A stretch of DNA of 64,000 nucleotides from Jeotgalibacillus sp. ET6 (GCF_029667115.1 NZ_JARUIU010000003.1:124001-188000), one strand, 5' to 3'. Shown: positions 7,874 through 17,614, numbered from the stretch's first letter. The notes: generated by a model from the letters alone, not told the origin. Translations and numbers: made by a program.

Positions 7874-9292
7874 TTGGATCGATATTCTTTATTTATTGAC
7901 GGAAAAGAAACAGGACAGGATTTACCTGTGATTGAAATCACTAACCCTGCAACTGAAAAAGTCTTTGCCACCGTTCCCCAGGGCGGCAAACAGGAGGCCC
8001 GGAGCGCTGTCGATGCTGCCCATGCTGCGTTTCTTCCCTGGTCTAAACGGACAGCATATGAACGAAGTGAATTGCTGCTAAAATGGGCTGCACTGATTGA
8101 GGAAGAGACGCAGGAGCTTGGGAGAATCATGACGCTCGAACAAGGAAAGCCACTGAAAGAAGCGGAGGGAGAAATTGCTTACGCTAACAGCTTTATAAAA
8201 TGGTTCGCAGAAGAGGGCAAGCGGGTGTATGGAGAAATGATCCCGGCCTCCAAGGAAAATAAGCGGATCTTTGTACACAAACAGCCCGTCGGCGTAACGG
8301 CTGTCATCACACCATGGAACTTTCCTGCTGCGATGATTACCCGAAAAGTGGGACCGGCACTTGCTTCCGGCTGCACGGTTGTGATCAAACCGGCCAGCTC
8401 GACTCCACTCACCGCAATCAAGCTCGTTCAGCTCGCTGAAAAAGCAGGAATACCAAAGGGCGTCATCAATCTTGTCACAGGAAAATCCTCTGAAATCAGC
8501 GAAGAATGGCTACAGGACAAACGGGTCAGCAAAATTACATTCACCGGCTCAACAGAAGTAGGCAAAACCTTAATGAAAGGCGCCGCTGATACAGTAAAAA
8601 AACTTTCTCTTGAGCTTGGCGGTCACGCCCCTGCCATTGTCATGGAAGACAGCGACCTTGATAAGGCGGTAGATGGAGTAATTGCCACTAAATTTCGAAA
8701 TGCCGGTCAAACCTGTGTATGTGCCAACCGCATTTATGTTCATGAATCCATTGCAAAAGAATTTACCGAAAAGTTCACCCAAAAGGTTAACAAACTGAAG
8801 CTCGGCAATGGACTTGAAGAAGGCGTGGATCTGGGTCCATTAATCAATCAGGACGCAGTGGATAAGGTAAATGAGCATATTAAAGACGCAAAAGAAAAAG
8901 GAGCAAACCTAGAGCTTGGCGGATCCGTCCGGGAAGGCTTATATTTTGAACCGACTGTATTATCAGGCGTTACAGACGACATGCTCTGCATGAACGAAGA
9001 AACATTTGGACCAGTAGCACCGATCACCACTTTTGCATCGGAGGAAGAAGTGATCCAACGGGCAAATGACACGATTTACGGACTAGCAGCTTACGTATTC
9101 ACAGAAAATATCGCAACCGGCATCCGAATCTCTGAAGCACTCGAATATGGCATCGTCGGCTTAAACGACGGACTCCCATCAGCAGCTCAGGCACCGTTCG
9201 GCGGATTCAAGCAAAGCGGACTCGGCCGCGAAGGCGGACATGAAGGCATCGACGAGTACTTGGAAACAAAATATATTTCACTTGGACTTTAA
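7874..9292 (+). CDS. gabD: NAD(P)-dependent succinate-semialdehyde dehydrogenase
   Basis: A 472-residue aldehyde dehydrogenase that oxidises succinate semialdehyde to succinate at the end of GABA breakdown. Cofactor motifs are TPWNFP (146-151) and FTGSTEVG (223-230). The general base is Glu247 in LELGG and the nucleophile Cys281 in GQTCVCANR; the CVC pair is typical of this subfamily. Length matches GabD proteins. It starts at TTG behind TTAGGAG. No GABA transaminase gene is adjacent, so the substrate could also be a related semialdehyde. Confidence 0.85.
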   Translation: MDRYSLFIDGKETGQDLPVIEITNPATEKVFATVPQGGKQEARSAVDAAHAAFLPWSKRTAYERSELLLKWAALIEEETQELGRIMTLEQGKPLKEAEGEIAYANSFIKWFAEEGKRVYGEMIPASKENKRIFVHKQPVGVTAVITPWNFPAAMITRKVGPALASGCTVVIKPASSTPLTAIKLVQLAEKAGIPKGVINLVTGKSSEISEEWLQDKRVSKITFTGSTEVGKTLMKGAADTVKKLSLELGGHAPAIVMEDSDLDKAVDGVIATKFRNAGQTCVCANRIYVHESIAKEFTEKFTQKVNKLKLGNGLEEGVDLGPLINQDAVDKVNEHIKDAKEKGANLELGGSVREGLYFEPTVLSGVTDDMLCMNEETFGPVAPITTFASEEEVIQRANDTIYGLAAYVFTENIATGIRISEALEYGIVGLNDGLPSAAQAPFGGFKQSGLGREGGHEGIDEYLETKYISLGL

Positions 9293-9303
9293 AAGCATGC
9301 AAA

Positions 9304-9347
9304 GCCGCCGTGGACTCTGTCTTTATGGAATCTACGGCGGTTTTTTT
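9304..9347 (+). terminator. Terminator after gabD
   Basis: CCGCCGTgGA and TCTACGGCGG (ending 9340) form a stem, followed by seven T residues. Confidence 0.8.
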
Positions 9348-9408
9348 AATCCTGGTGCCTACGCAGAAAAACCTTTTTTACTTTCTATTGGCTAAGTGAA
9401 GTAACAAT

Positions 9409-10217
9409 AGAATAGGTTCATTGCAGCGGAGGCCGGGGACTCCTGTGTGATGAAGCGGGAAGGGTGAGACCATGCCGATGCGAAAGCATCAAAGGGGCTC
9501 ACCTCCCGCCACGCGGAAAGCCTCCGGACGAAGCGGAAATGAACCGGTCCTATTCCCTTTTTCAAAAAATACATTGCTTGCCAAAAAACAGTACACTGTT
9601 GTTCTACTCTATAAGTACAAGTGAAATGACAAAAGAATAGGTTCATTGTAGCGGAAACCGGGGAGAAGCGGGAAGGGTGAGACCATGCCGATGCGAATGC
9701 ATCAAAGGGGCTCACGCTCACGCCACGCGGAAAGCCTCCGGACGAAGCGGAAATGAACCGGTCCTATTCCCTCTTTCAAAAAATCAGTGACTGACAAAAA
9801 GAACAGTAGACAGCTGTTCAATATTATTAGTCCTAATGAAATGATGAAAGAATAGGTTCATTGCAGCGGAGGCCGGGGACTCCTGCGTGATGAAGCGGGA
9901 AGGGTGAGACCAAGCAGATGCGACAGCATCACAGGGGCTCACCTCCCGCCACACGGAAAGCCTCCGGACGAAGCGGAAATGAACCGGTCCACTTTCCTTT
10001 TTCAAAAAATACATTCCTTGCAAAAAAACAGTAGACTGTTGTTCAAAATTACTAGTACGAGTGAAATGACAAAAGAATAGGTTCATTGCAGCGGAAACCG
10101 GGGACTCCTGCGTGATGAAGCGGGAAGGTGAGACCATGCCGATGTGAAAGCATCAAAGGGGCTCATCTCCCGCCACGCGGAAAGCCTCCGGACGAAGCGG
10201 AAATGAACCGGTCCTAT
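9409..10217. repeat. Four-unit tandem array of a structured repeat (subfamily 2)
   Basis: This array fills the 988-bp gap 9293-10280. Units begin with GGTTCATTG at about 9415, 9640, 9855 and 10080, giving periods of 225, 215 and 225 bp. Each ~147-bp core runs from AATAGGTTCATT to AATGAACCGGTCCTATT, which are imperfect inverted termini. The core folds: GCGGGA/TCCCGC and GTGAG/CTCAC arms enclose a small GATGC/GCATC hairpin, and GGAGGC pairs with GCCTCC. About 70-bp linkers (CTTTTTCAAAAAAT... to AAATGACAAAAG) are also repeated. Unit 2 lacks the GACTCCTG block. No protein is encoded. Confidence 0.85.
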
Positions 10218-10280
10218 TTTAAGTACCTCTTCCCGACTTCAGCATAGGATACTAATAAAGCCGGGAAAGGACTGATTAGC

Positions 10281-10781
10281 ATGTATTATAATCCATATGG
10301 TTACTATAATAATGATCCATACCAGACAATCCGATATGATTCTTACCACTCCAACGCTGGAGATCAATGGTACCGATTACCCGACTACGGACCCGCTCCG
10401 TACGTTGTAAACATTAACGAAGCCACACTGCAAAACAATGCTTTTCGTTCTGCTTTATGGACTGGAACCCATTTGCAGCTGACACTCATGAGTCTTAACC
10501 CGGGAGAAGACATCGGTTTAGAAATGCACCCAAACGTAGACCAGTTCCTGCGTATTGAGCAGGGCAATGGTGTTGTTCAAATGGGAACCACCAATCAATC
10601 AGTCGAATTCCAAAGCAATGTGATGGATGATTCCGCTATTTTTATCCCCGCCGGAACCTGGCACAATCTAATTAATACAGGAAGTACACCTTTGAAGCTC
10701 TACTCTATTTATGCTCCGCCCAATCATCCATTTGGAACGGTTCACACCACAAAAGCAGATGCCTTAGCTGCTGAAGAATAG
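10281..10781 (+). CDS. Cupin-domain protein, possible spore-surface protein
   Basis: A 166-residue protein with a Tyr/Asn-rich N terminus (MYYNPYGYYNNDPY) followed by one cupin barrel at about residues 55-150. Metal-site motifs are partly kept: LEMHPNVDQFLRIEQGNG and PAGTWHNLINTG. The N terminus resembles coat proteins of bacilli, so a coat or exosporium location is possible but unproven. YrkC-like cupins are the nearest family I recall. It is a single gene with its own terminator. Confidence 0.75.
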   Translation: MYYNPYGYYNNDPYQTIRYDSYHSNAGDQWYRLPDYGPAPYVVNINEATLQNNAFRSALWTGTHLQLTLMSLNPGEDIGLEMHPNVDQFLRIEQGNGVVQMGTTNQSVEFQSNVMDDSAIFIPAGTWHNLINTGSTPLKLYSIYAPPNHPFGTVHTTKADALAAEE

Positions 10782-10797
10782 TGAGATTCATTCCGAT

Positions 10798-10827
10798 GAA
10801 AAAAGCCTTCCATAATGGAGGCTTTTT
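10798..10827 (+). terminator. Terminator after the cupin gene
   Basis: AAAAAAGCCTTC and GGAGGCTTTTTT form a stem around CATAAT. The run of A on the left and T on the right makes it usable in both directions, also for the leftward GNAT gene ending at 10853. Confidence 0.85.
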
Positions 10828-10852
10828 TGCTTTTATTATTCAAGACCTGGCG

Positions 10853-11311
10853 TCATGATAATTTTTTAGTCATAAATAAGCTGTTAGGATCCTCTTTGTA
10901 CCCGTTGAACGGTGGGCAGAAAGTAAAGCCAAAACGCAAATAAAGCTGCCTTGCAGGTTCGAATGCTTCCATTGATCCGGTTTCAAGGCTAATACGTTTA
11001 TAGCCGCGGCAGCGCGATTCATCTATTGCATGCTCAAGCAGCCTTCTTGCGACACCTTTTCTTAAATGGGCTTTTGCCGTTCTCATCGATTTAATTTCAC
11101 CATGCTGAGCGTCAATCTCTTTTAATGCTCCGCAACCGAGCAATTCCTCTTCTTCCCACACACTCCAAAACGTAATATTCGATTTTTTCAGCTCTTCAAG
11201 ACCAAGTGCATGCTTGCTTTCCGGCGGAGAATGCTCAAGCATCCCTGACAGATGCTCTCTGATCAGTTCCTTTATCTTAATGCCTGAAAGATCGTCCAAT
11301 TGGATGTTCAT
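10853..11311 (-). CDS. GNAT-family N-acetyltransferase (YsnE-like)
   Basis: A 152-residue acetyltransferase. The core is GEIKSMRTAKAHLRKGVARRLL, with the R-K-G-V-A acetyl-CoA loop, followed by RISLETGS and PARQLYLRFGF. This pattern resembles B. subtilis YsnE and related GNAT proteins. The substrate is unknown. The start follows GGGAGGATAGC. Confidence 0.82.
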   Translation of the reverse strand: MNIQLDDLSGIKIKELIREHLSGMLEHSPPESKHALGLEELKKSNITFWSVWEEEELLGCGALKEIDAQHGEIKSMRTAKAHLRKGVARRLLEHAIDESRCRGYKRISLETGSMEAFEPARQLYLRFGFTFCPPFNGYKEDPNSLFMTKKLS

Positions 11312-11365
11312 ATCTGCTATCCTCCCTTGCGATTATCCATACAACAGATGACGCATAGTAAAAGT

Positions 11366-11857
11366 TTATTTTCCTACCCTTTTTTCATGTCGCTCTTTTG
11401 CTTTTGCAGTTGATTTTTCAAGGGAGACATATTCATCCGTTTTATGAGCAGAAAGTTCATGTTCGCATGCAAAGATGTAAACAGCTTGAATGGCAGCATC
11501 CGAAAAACGAACGAGTCGAATTGAAAAACCTTTTTGCAATCCAATGACCACGCCTTTAGATGTCCAGCCGAAACGGCAAAACAGCATTCTTTTTATTTTC
11601 TCCGGAGGAAGCGACAGTTGATAAATAGACTTAGAGAACAACTGGATCGAATAGTGCAGGGCTCCCGATTCCACTTTAATCTCAAAACGGAGAAAACCCA
11701 GCAGTAAAATTCCACTTAAAAGAACGATATACACCCACAGTGCCGGTCCTGCCTGATTTTGCATCATATAGGGAAGCGGCAAAACTGCGAAGAAGAAAAT
11801 GAGAGCAAACGTCCATTTTTGTGGTTTGGCGGAGTAAGTCGTGTTCTTCTCGCCCAT
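11366..11857 (-). CDS. Two-TM membrane protein with a PH-like C-terminal domain
   Basis: A 163-residue protein that I do not recognise as a named family. Two membrane helices lie near residues 15-30 and 39-57. They are followed by a strand-rich region (FEIKVESGALHYSIQLFSKSIYQLSLPPEKIKRMLFCRF) that looks like a small bacterial PH domain, then a charged tail. Its start codon directly abuts the helicase stop (11857/11858), so it is translationally coupled to that gene. Confidence 0.6.
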   Translation of the reverse strand: MGEKNTTYSAKPQKWTFALIFFFAVLPLPYMMQNQAGPALWVYIVLLSGILLLGFLRFEIKVESGALHYSIQLFSKSIYQLSLPPEKIKRMLFCRFGWTSKGVVIGLQKGFSIRLVRFSDAAIQAVYIFACEHELSAHKTDEYVSLEKSTAKAKERHEKRVGK

Positions 11858-14026
11858 TTACTGGTCACTCGGTTCAAGCAGTCCCATGGTCAAGCACATT
11901 TCGATGGACAGCTTTTTAGTTGATTTCGTAAAGCGGATTTCAAGGCCCTCATCAACAAAGCCAAGAATTTCTCCCCGTCCGAAGACCCGGTGCTTGACGT
12001 TTCTGCCGACTTCCAGCTCTGAAACTCTTGTCAGGGCATTCGGGTTTTTCGGGACCGCCCGTGTATGGATGGAGGCTTCTTCTTTTTCTTCCGGCGGATT
12101 GATAATGTGATTCACATTTAATAAAAATAGAGAAGGTTTTGTGGCCTTGCCGTTGCGCATTCGGTAAGACAGGAGCTCCAGATGCTCCTGGGCTCTTGTC
12201 ATTCCCACGTAGAACAATCGTGCCGCTTCTTCCATTGGCTCCTTATTCCCCTCATCGCTTTCTTTTTGATCACTTTTGGAAGGAATCACATCGGCAATCA
12301 AATCCATCATATAAACATTCTTAAATTCCAATCCTTTAGAGCTATGCAGGGTGGAGAGGGTTACTGCGTTTTGATTTTTATTGAACTTTGATGTTTTCAG
12401 CAGAGATTCCAGATGCTTTAAACGGGCAGCGAAGCCTTTCATTGTTTCTTCTTTTCGCGCAATTTCTTCAAGCGTCATCAGAATATCTTTCAAATGATCC
12501 ATTGAGAAGCCCAATCGCTCACTCATTTTCTCAAGCGCCTTATCATAGCCTGCGCGCTCCCGGATCAGCTTAATCACCGCATAGGGTGCTTCGTCCTTCA
12601 TTAAATGAAAGGTTTGTTTTAATGCTTTCACCTGTTTAATTTGATAATCCTTTAATGGAACATGCTGAATCAGTTTGTCCCATACGGAATCCTGGGAAGG
12701 CACACCTTTGAGCTGCTGAACCTGCTGCTTTGTAATATAGCCCTTGCACTTTGAGTGAAACTGCTCAAAAACATCGATGCGTTTATCGTTAAACGTCAGC
12801 CGCATAAAATTCAGAATATCTTCCACTACCCAGTGAGAAAAAAACCGCTGATCTGAATCTTTCATGTAAAACGGGATATCCGCGCGGTCAAGTTCGTTCA
12901 TCAGCAGGATGGCTGAACTATTCGTCCGGTAAAGCACAGCTGCTTCATTGTAATGGGTTAATGAAGCAAGCTCCCTTCCAATATAGCGGGACTGATCCTC
13001 ATAATCGGGGAACACTTTGATGCTGATTTTATCTCCTTCCTCATTTTGAGTGAACATATTTTTATCGTACCGGTTTTTATTTCGTTTAATAAACCGGTTG
13101 GCAGGCTCGACAATTTGAGGAGTGGAACGGTAATTTTGCTCCATCATCAAAATGGTTGCGTCCGGGTAAACCTTTTTAAAATCCAGTAAATATTGCGGTT
13201 CGGCCGCCCGCCATGTATAAATCGACTGGTCGTCATCTGCTACAACACATAAATTACCATGCTGCTGCACAAGCTTTTCGATTATAGCATGCTGCACAAG
13301 TGAGGTATCCTGGCTTTCATCTGTCAGAAGATACTCGTATTTTTGCTGATACTTCTTCAATAAGCGTCGATTCGAGGCAAGCGCTTCATTTGCAAGCGTC
13401 AGCATGTCATCATAATCAAGCAGGAGATGCTTTTCATTCTGCGCTTTTGTTTCTTCATATTGCTCAAAAATTCTTTCTGCCTGCGGGACTTCACATGGAA
13501 CGGTTGACCACTTTTCTTTCGGCAGCAGCTTATTTTTTATAAAGCTGATATAGCTCGAAAGTTCCTCAAGCTGGTCGTCTGTGATCGCTTCCCCGTTAAG
13601 CTTTTGAAAGAGATTTCGAAGGAGCATCTTTTTGTTGGCAGCCGGATTGGCAGGATCAAAATTCCCCTCAATCAGCTGGTACTCCATCCCCTGCTCCCGG
13701 CAATGCTCCCGCACCACGGAAAATGCCAGTGAGTGGATCGTAGAAAAATCAACTGGCTCAAGCGCTGGAAAAAACCGTGCAAACCTGCTTTTCATATCTT
13801 CAGCTGATGCTTTGCTGAAGGTGACTCCTTTAATACGTTCCGGTGAAATTCCTTTAACCTCAATTAAGTAGCCGATGCGCATAATAATGGTGGTTGTTTT
13901 ACCCGAGCCTGGTGAAGCCAGTAAAAGCAAGGCCCCTTCCGTATGCAGCACGGCTCTTTTTTGAACCTCATTAAGGGAAACCTTCAGCTCCTTATGTTTT
14001 CTTAGAAAAAATTCTTCTGCACTCAT
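11858..14026 (-). CDS. UvrD/PcrA-type superfamily 1 DNA helicase (YjcD-like)
   Basis: A 722-residue 3'-5' helicase. All SF1A motifs are present: Walker A ASPGSGKTTT with Lys43, motif II TDESQDT, motif III DDDQSIYTWRA, motif IV MEQNYRSTP, motif V LHSSKGLEF and motif VI FYVGMTRAQEHLEL. The length and a C-terminal domain (VGRNVKHRVFGRGEILGF, a PcrA-like Tudor fold) fit YjcD of bacilli, a helicase of unclear repair role. ATG at 14026 follows AGGAG; a TTG two codons earlier is a poorer start. Confidence 0.88.
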   Translation of the reverse strand: MSAEEFFLRKHKELKVSLNEVQKRAVLHTEGALLLLASPGSGKTTTIIMRIGYLIEVKGISPERIKGVTFSKASAEDMKSRFARFFPALEPVDFSTIHSLAFSVVREHCREQGMEYQLIEGNFDPANPAANKKMLLRNLFQKLNGEAITDDQLEELSSYISFIKNKLLPKEKWSTVPCEVPQAERIFEQYEETKAQNEKHLLLDYDDMLTLANEALASNRRLLKKYQQKYEYLLTDESQDTSLVQHAIIEKLVQQHGNLCVVADDDQSIYTWRAAEPQYLLDFKKVYPDATILMMEQNYRSTPQIVEPANRFIKRNKNRYDKNMFTQNEEGDKISIKVFPDYEDQSRYIGRELASLTHYNEAAVLYRTNSSAILLMNELDRADIPFYMKDSDQRFFSHWVVEDILNFMRLTFNDKRIDVFEQFHSKCKGYITKQQVQQLKGVPSQDSVWDKLIQHVPLKDYQIKQVKALKQTFHLMKDEAPYAVIKLIRERAGYDKALEKMSERLGFSMDHLKDILMTLEEIARKEETMKGFAARLKHLESLLKTSKFNKNQNAVTLSTLHSSKGLEFKNVYMMDLIADVIPSKSDQKESDEGNKEPMEEAARLFYVGMTRAQEHLELLSYRMRNGKATKPSLFLLNVNHIINPPEEKEEASIHTRAVPKNPNALTRVSELEVGRNVKHRVFGRGEILGFVDEGLEIRFTKSTKKLSIEMCLTMGLLEPSDQ

Positions 14027-14127
14027 TTTCAAACTCCTGACACGTTAATTTATCAATGCCTTGATTGTATCATTTTGAAGAAGTTTTGTGGAAAGGTCGT
14101 GGCAAAGGCAAACTCACTCCATAAAAA

Positions 14128-14158
14128 AGACGTCCGGAAATGATCTTTTCCGGACGCT
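14128..14158 (-). terminator. Terminator after cydC
   Basis: Read leftward, GTCCGGAAAA and TTTCCGGAC form a stem around GATCA, followed by a T run. It separates the cydDC transcript from the helicase gene. Confidence 0.85.
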
Positions 14159-14171
14159 TCTTATGCTGATC

Positions 14172-15887
14172 CTAACCAAAAACACTTTTTTCAATTTGTT
14201 TCATTTCATAAAAGTAGCCTTGCTTAGCCATGAGTTCATTAAATGATCCGGCTTCCACGACTTCCCCTTTTTCCATTACTATAATCTGATCCATTTTTTC
14301 AAGACCTGTGAGACGATGACTCACGAGAACGAGCGTATCATCAGCAGCCTGCTCGAACAAACGCTCATACAGAACCTGCTCAGTCAGAGCATCAATCGAG
14401 GACGTAGGTTCATCTAAAATCCACAGCCGCTGTCCTTTCAGCATGGCACGGGCAATCGCAAGACGCTGTTTTTCACCGCCGGAAAGATTTTCGCCGCGCT
14501 CAAGGACCTCGCTGTCGAGATCAAAATGAGGCAGTTCAACTTGATGAAGGGCATTTTTATACTCTTCATCTGTAAAGCCGGTTCCTGCAAGCTCAAGATT
14601 TTCCCGAATGGTGCCGTAGAAAAAATGATTATCCTGCAGGACGACATTTGATTTGGACCAGATATCCTCATCTTTTACGTGCTTAATGGATTGTCCGCCC
14701 AGCTGCAGATCACCTTCGCTTGCTTGAAGCACTTTTAATATGAGCATCAGCACCGTTGATTTCCCTGAACCGCTTGGACCCACAATCGCCGTTTTTGAAC
14801 CCTCAGGAAGATAAAAACTCACGTTACTTACTGCTTGCTGCTCTTCACCTTCAAATTGATAAGTAAGCTCTTTTAAACGAACAGACAGCGCTTGTGATTC
14901 GGGCAGTGAAGTGATGGGCTCTAAAGTGCCTGCTGGCGCTTCTTTGACCACCGAATACAGCCGGTTTGAAGCAGTCCTGCTTTCTTCCAGATTCCCAGGC
15001 AAAGCCGCCATTGGGGTAGCATTTTCAAAAACGGTAAGAGAAATCATCACCAACATCGCTAAAAACAACCCGTCAAACTGGCCTTCTGTTACCAGATAGG
15101 CACCAAGCGCCAGCACCACCCATGAAACCATCAGGGAGACCGCTGTATTAACTGACTGGTTGAATATCAATTGAACCCCTTCGCGCTCCTGCTCCTGAAT
15201 ATATTTCTGAGAAGAAGCTTTCAGCAGATTTTCTTTTTCATCTAAACGCTGATACAATTTCAGCTCCCGGAAGCCATATAAAAGCTCCGTCACTTCTGTC
15301 GAAAGTTCTCCCCGCTGTTCACGCACACGGGAATCAATTTTGCGCTGGCTTAAAGCAAAATAAGCAGGTACGACCAGAGCTGTTAACATAAGTCCCACGA
15401 CCAAAACGAGCGCAATATACACGGAGAAAAACATCGTAAAAGCAATGGTGCTTAAAAAAACGATGACCAGAACAATGGGCGGATAATACACACGCAGAAA
15501 GAAATTTTGCAGACTTTCAACGTCTCCGACAATCCGTGCCAATAAATCTCCGCTTCTGTATTTTTGATAAATGCCCGGGGCAAGAGGTTCAAGCTTTTCA
15601 AAGAAATTAACTCTTAAATTACTCAAAATTGAAAACGTAGCTCTATGAGAATAAAGGCGCTCTCCATACCGGCTGACTGCTCGGGCCAGCCCGAACATTT
15701 TCAAAAGCGCAATCATAACTGTCAATGCGTAAAGAGGTGGAACCAGGGCCGCCTTAGATATCAGATATCCACTTGAAGCAAATAAACCGACAGCCGTAAT
15801 TCCCGCCAAAAAACCAAATAAAATGGACATAAAAATGTCTTTTCTTTCACGCCCTACTTCCTTCAAAACAATGGACAGGTCCTTCAT
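14172..15887 (-). CDS. cydC: Thiol reductant ABC exporter, subunit CydC
   Basis: A 571-residue half-transporter: six membrane helices (about 1-310), then an ATPase domain with Walker A GPSGSGKST, signature LSGGEKQRLAIARAM, Walker B LWILDEPTSS and SHRL. CydDC exports cysteine or glutathione and supplies haem for assembly of cytochrome bd oxidase. It overlaps cydD by 4 bp (ATGA). The cydAB genes are not in the window, although in B. subtilis cydABCD is one operon. Confidence 0.88.
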   Translation of the reverse strand: MKDLSIVLKEVGRERKDIFMSILFGFLAGITAVGLFASSGYLISKAALVPPLYALTVMIALLKMFGLARAVSRYGERLYSHRATFSILSNLRVNFFEKLEPLAPGIYQKYRSGDLLARIVGDVESLQNFFLRVYYPPIVLVIVFLSTIAFTMFFSVYIALVLVVGLMLTALVVPAYFALSQRKIDSRVREQRGELSTEVTELLYGFRELKLYQRLDEKENLLKASSQKYIQEQEREGVQLIFNQSVNTAVSLMVSWVVLALGAYLVTEGQFDGLFLAMLVMISLTVFENATPMAALPGNLEESRTASNRLYSVVKEAPAGTLEPITSLPESQALSVRLKELTYQFEGEEQQAVSNVSFYLPEGSKTAIVGPSGSGKSTVLMLILKVLQASEGDLQLGGQSIKHVKDEDIWSKSNVVLQDNHFFYGTIRENLELAGTGFTDEEYKNALHQVELPHFDLDSEVLERGENLSGGEKQRLAIARAMLKGQRLWILDEPTSSIDALTEQVLYERLFEQAADDTLVLVSHRLTGLEKMDQIIVMEKGEVVEAGSFNELMAKQGYFYEMKQIEKSVFG

Positions 15888-17614
15888 GCTGAATTCCCTC
15901 CCTGCTGCAGTGACACCATGCTGCGATAATCAGATTCTTTATCCATAAGTTCTTCATGAGTGCCGGCACCTTTCAGTTCACCGTCATCAAGGAATAAAAT
16001 AAGATCCGCATCCTGAATGGTGTGCAGTCTGTGTGCAACCGTGATGACTGTAGATTTTTTTGAAAGCTCCTTAATGGATGCCTGAAGAATTTGCTCGGTC
16101 TTTAAATCAAGCCCGGTAGTTGGTTCATCAAACAAAATGATGGACGGGTTTTTTAGAAATGCTCTTGCAATGGCCAAACGCTGCTTTTCCCCGCCGGATA
16201 GTCCCCGTCCGCCTTCTCCGACTGGCGTATCATAGCCTTGGGACAAAGAGGATACCATTTGCGATATCCCTGCTTTTTGAGCAGCCGCTATTATGTCTTC
16301 ACGTGCTGCCTGTTTGCCCCCGCCTATAGCAATATTTTGGGCAATGGTGCCTGAAAACACATATGGTTTCTGTGATATATAGCTGACTTCATTAAACCAT
16401 GCTTCTTCCGAATAATTCGATAGTGGGTTATGTTCAACTTCAATGCTCCCGTTTGAAGGCGCCACAAGTCCGGCAAGTAAATGAAGCAAAGTGGATTTAC
16501 CAGAACCGGAGCGTCCCACAACCGCCACTTTCATATAGGGTTTGATTTCAGCAGATACACCTGTCAGCTCAAAGCCTTTGTCCCCATATTTAAAACCTGC
16601 TTCTTTAAGGTGGATAACTGGAGGATTGGAAACATCAAGCTGTCTTTCACCCCACGCCACAGGCTGGTCGTCCTTTTCAAGTTCATCTATAATCTTTTTT
16701 GCAGCCCCCATGCTGCCTCTTCCGGTATGAAAAGCGCTTCCCAGCTCTTTAATCGCTAAATAAAATTCCGGAGCCAGAACCAGCAGAAAGAATGCAGTGA
16801 AAAAAGTGACACTTTCAAACACCACAAGCCGAAGACCAAGTTCAAGCGCGATCAGGCCGATGCTCAGCATGGAAATATACTCAAGCATTAAGGAGGAAAT
16901 AAACGCCACCTTCAGCACATCCATTGTGGCATCTCTGAACCCATAGCTGCTTTCGCGTATCGCGTCCTTCTGTTTAGCGGCCCTTCCGAATAGTTTCAGC
17001 GTAGTCAGCCCCTGAAGCGTGTCCAAAAAGCGACCCGAAAAAGCCGCCATTTTATCCAATTGCTCTTCTGATTTCTTTTGCGTCTTAATGCCAATGATAA
17101 TGAAAAACAGCGGAATAAAAGGTGCTGTAATGATCATCAGAAGGCCGGTATAAAGATGCTGGCTGAAAGCAATAATCAGAATCATCAATGGAATAATGGA
17201 CGTTTGGATCACCTGCGGAATGTAGCGGCTGAAATAGCTGTCAATCTCATCCACTGCGTCCATCATGACACTTACCTTTTGACCCGACTGTCCCTGAAGC
17301 GAAGCCTGCACCGGGTTTTTTGAAAACTTATCAAGCAGCCTCCGGCGAAAATCCTGCTTCACCTTCGACGCCATACGGACTCCTGCCCGTCCGCTCGCAA
17401 AAGTAAGTGCAGCCCGCAGCAGCAATGCAAGCGCCAGCCAGCCTAGAATCGGGACAATGGATTCAAACGGATGACCCTGTAGAAAAACACGATCCACCGC
17501 AAGCACAATTAAATACGCCTGAGCAATGATGCTCAAACCAGTTAAAATAGCCGTGGCCACTAAAAAGATCTGCGTGCCTTTATATTGTTTAAGATAAGGA
17601 TTTAAGACATTCAT
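15884..17614 (-). CDS. cydD: Thiol reductant ABC exporter, subunit CydD
   Basis: A 576-residue half-transporter with six membrane helices and an ATPase domain: Walker A GRSGSGKST, signature LSGGEKQRLAIARAF, Walker B IILFDEPTTG, and AHRL. It pairs with the overlapping downstream CydC. The first residues (MNVLNPYLKQYKGTQIFLVATAILTG) match CydD N termini. Its promoter carries a Rex-type operator, so the pair is probably derepressed when NADH rises under oxygen limitation. Confidence 0.88.
   Translation of the reverse strand: MNVLNPYLKQYKGTQIFLVATAILTGLSIIAQAYLIVLAVDRVFLQGHPFESIVPILGWLALALLLRAALTFASGRAGVRMASKVKQDFRRRLLDKFSKNPVQASLQGQSGQKVSVMMDAVDEIDSYFSRYIPQVIQTSIIPLMILIIAFSQHLYTGLLMIITAPFIPLFFIIIGIKTQKKSEEQLDKMAAFSGRFLDTLQGLTTLKLFGRAAKQKDAIRESSYGFRDATMDVLKVAFISSLMLEYISMLSIGLIALELGLRLVVFESVTFFTAFFLLVLAPEFYLAIKELGSAFHTGRGSMGAAKKIIDELEKDDQPVAWGERQLDVSNPPVIHLKEAGFKYGDKGFELTGVSAEIKPYMKVAVVGRSGSGKSTLLHLLAGLVAPSNGSIEVEHNPLSNYSEEAWFNEVSYISQKPYVFSGTIAQNIAIGGGKQAAREDIIAAAQKAGISQMVSSLSQGYDTPVGEGGRGLSGGEKQRLAIARAFLKNPSIILFDEPTTGLDLKTEQILQASIKELSKKSTVITVAHRLHTIQDADLILFLDDGELKGAGTHEELMDKESDYRSMVSLQQGGNSA

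Noticed and set aside
9392-10137. Two leftward reading frames of 109 and 117 codons
   Set aside because: They run through the tandem repeat units and translate the same repeat-derived words (SPFDAFASAWSHPSRF). They have no ribosome binding site; they are by-products of the repeat.
9409-10217. CRISPR array
   Set aside because: Repeat units are about 150 bp with repeated linkers, not 25-40 bp repeats with unique spacers, and no cas genes are present.
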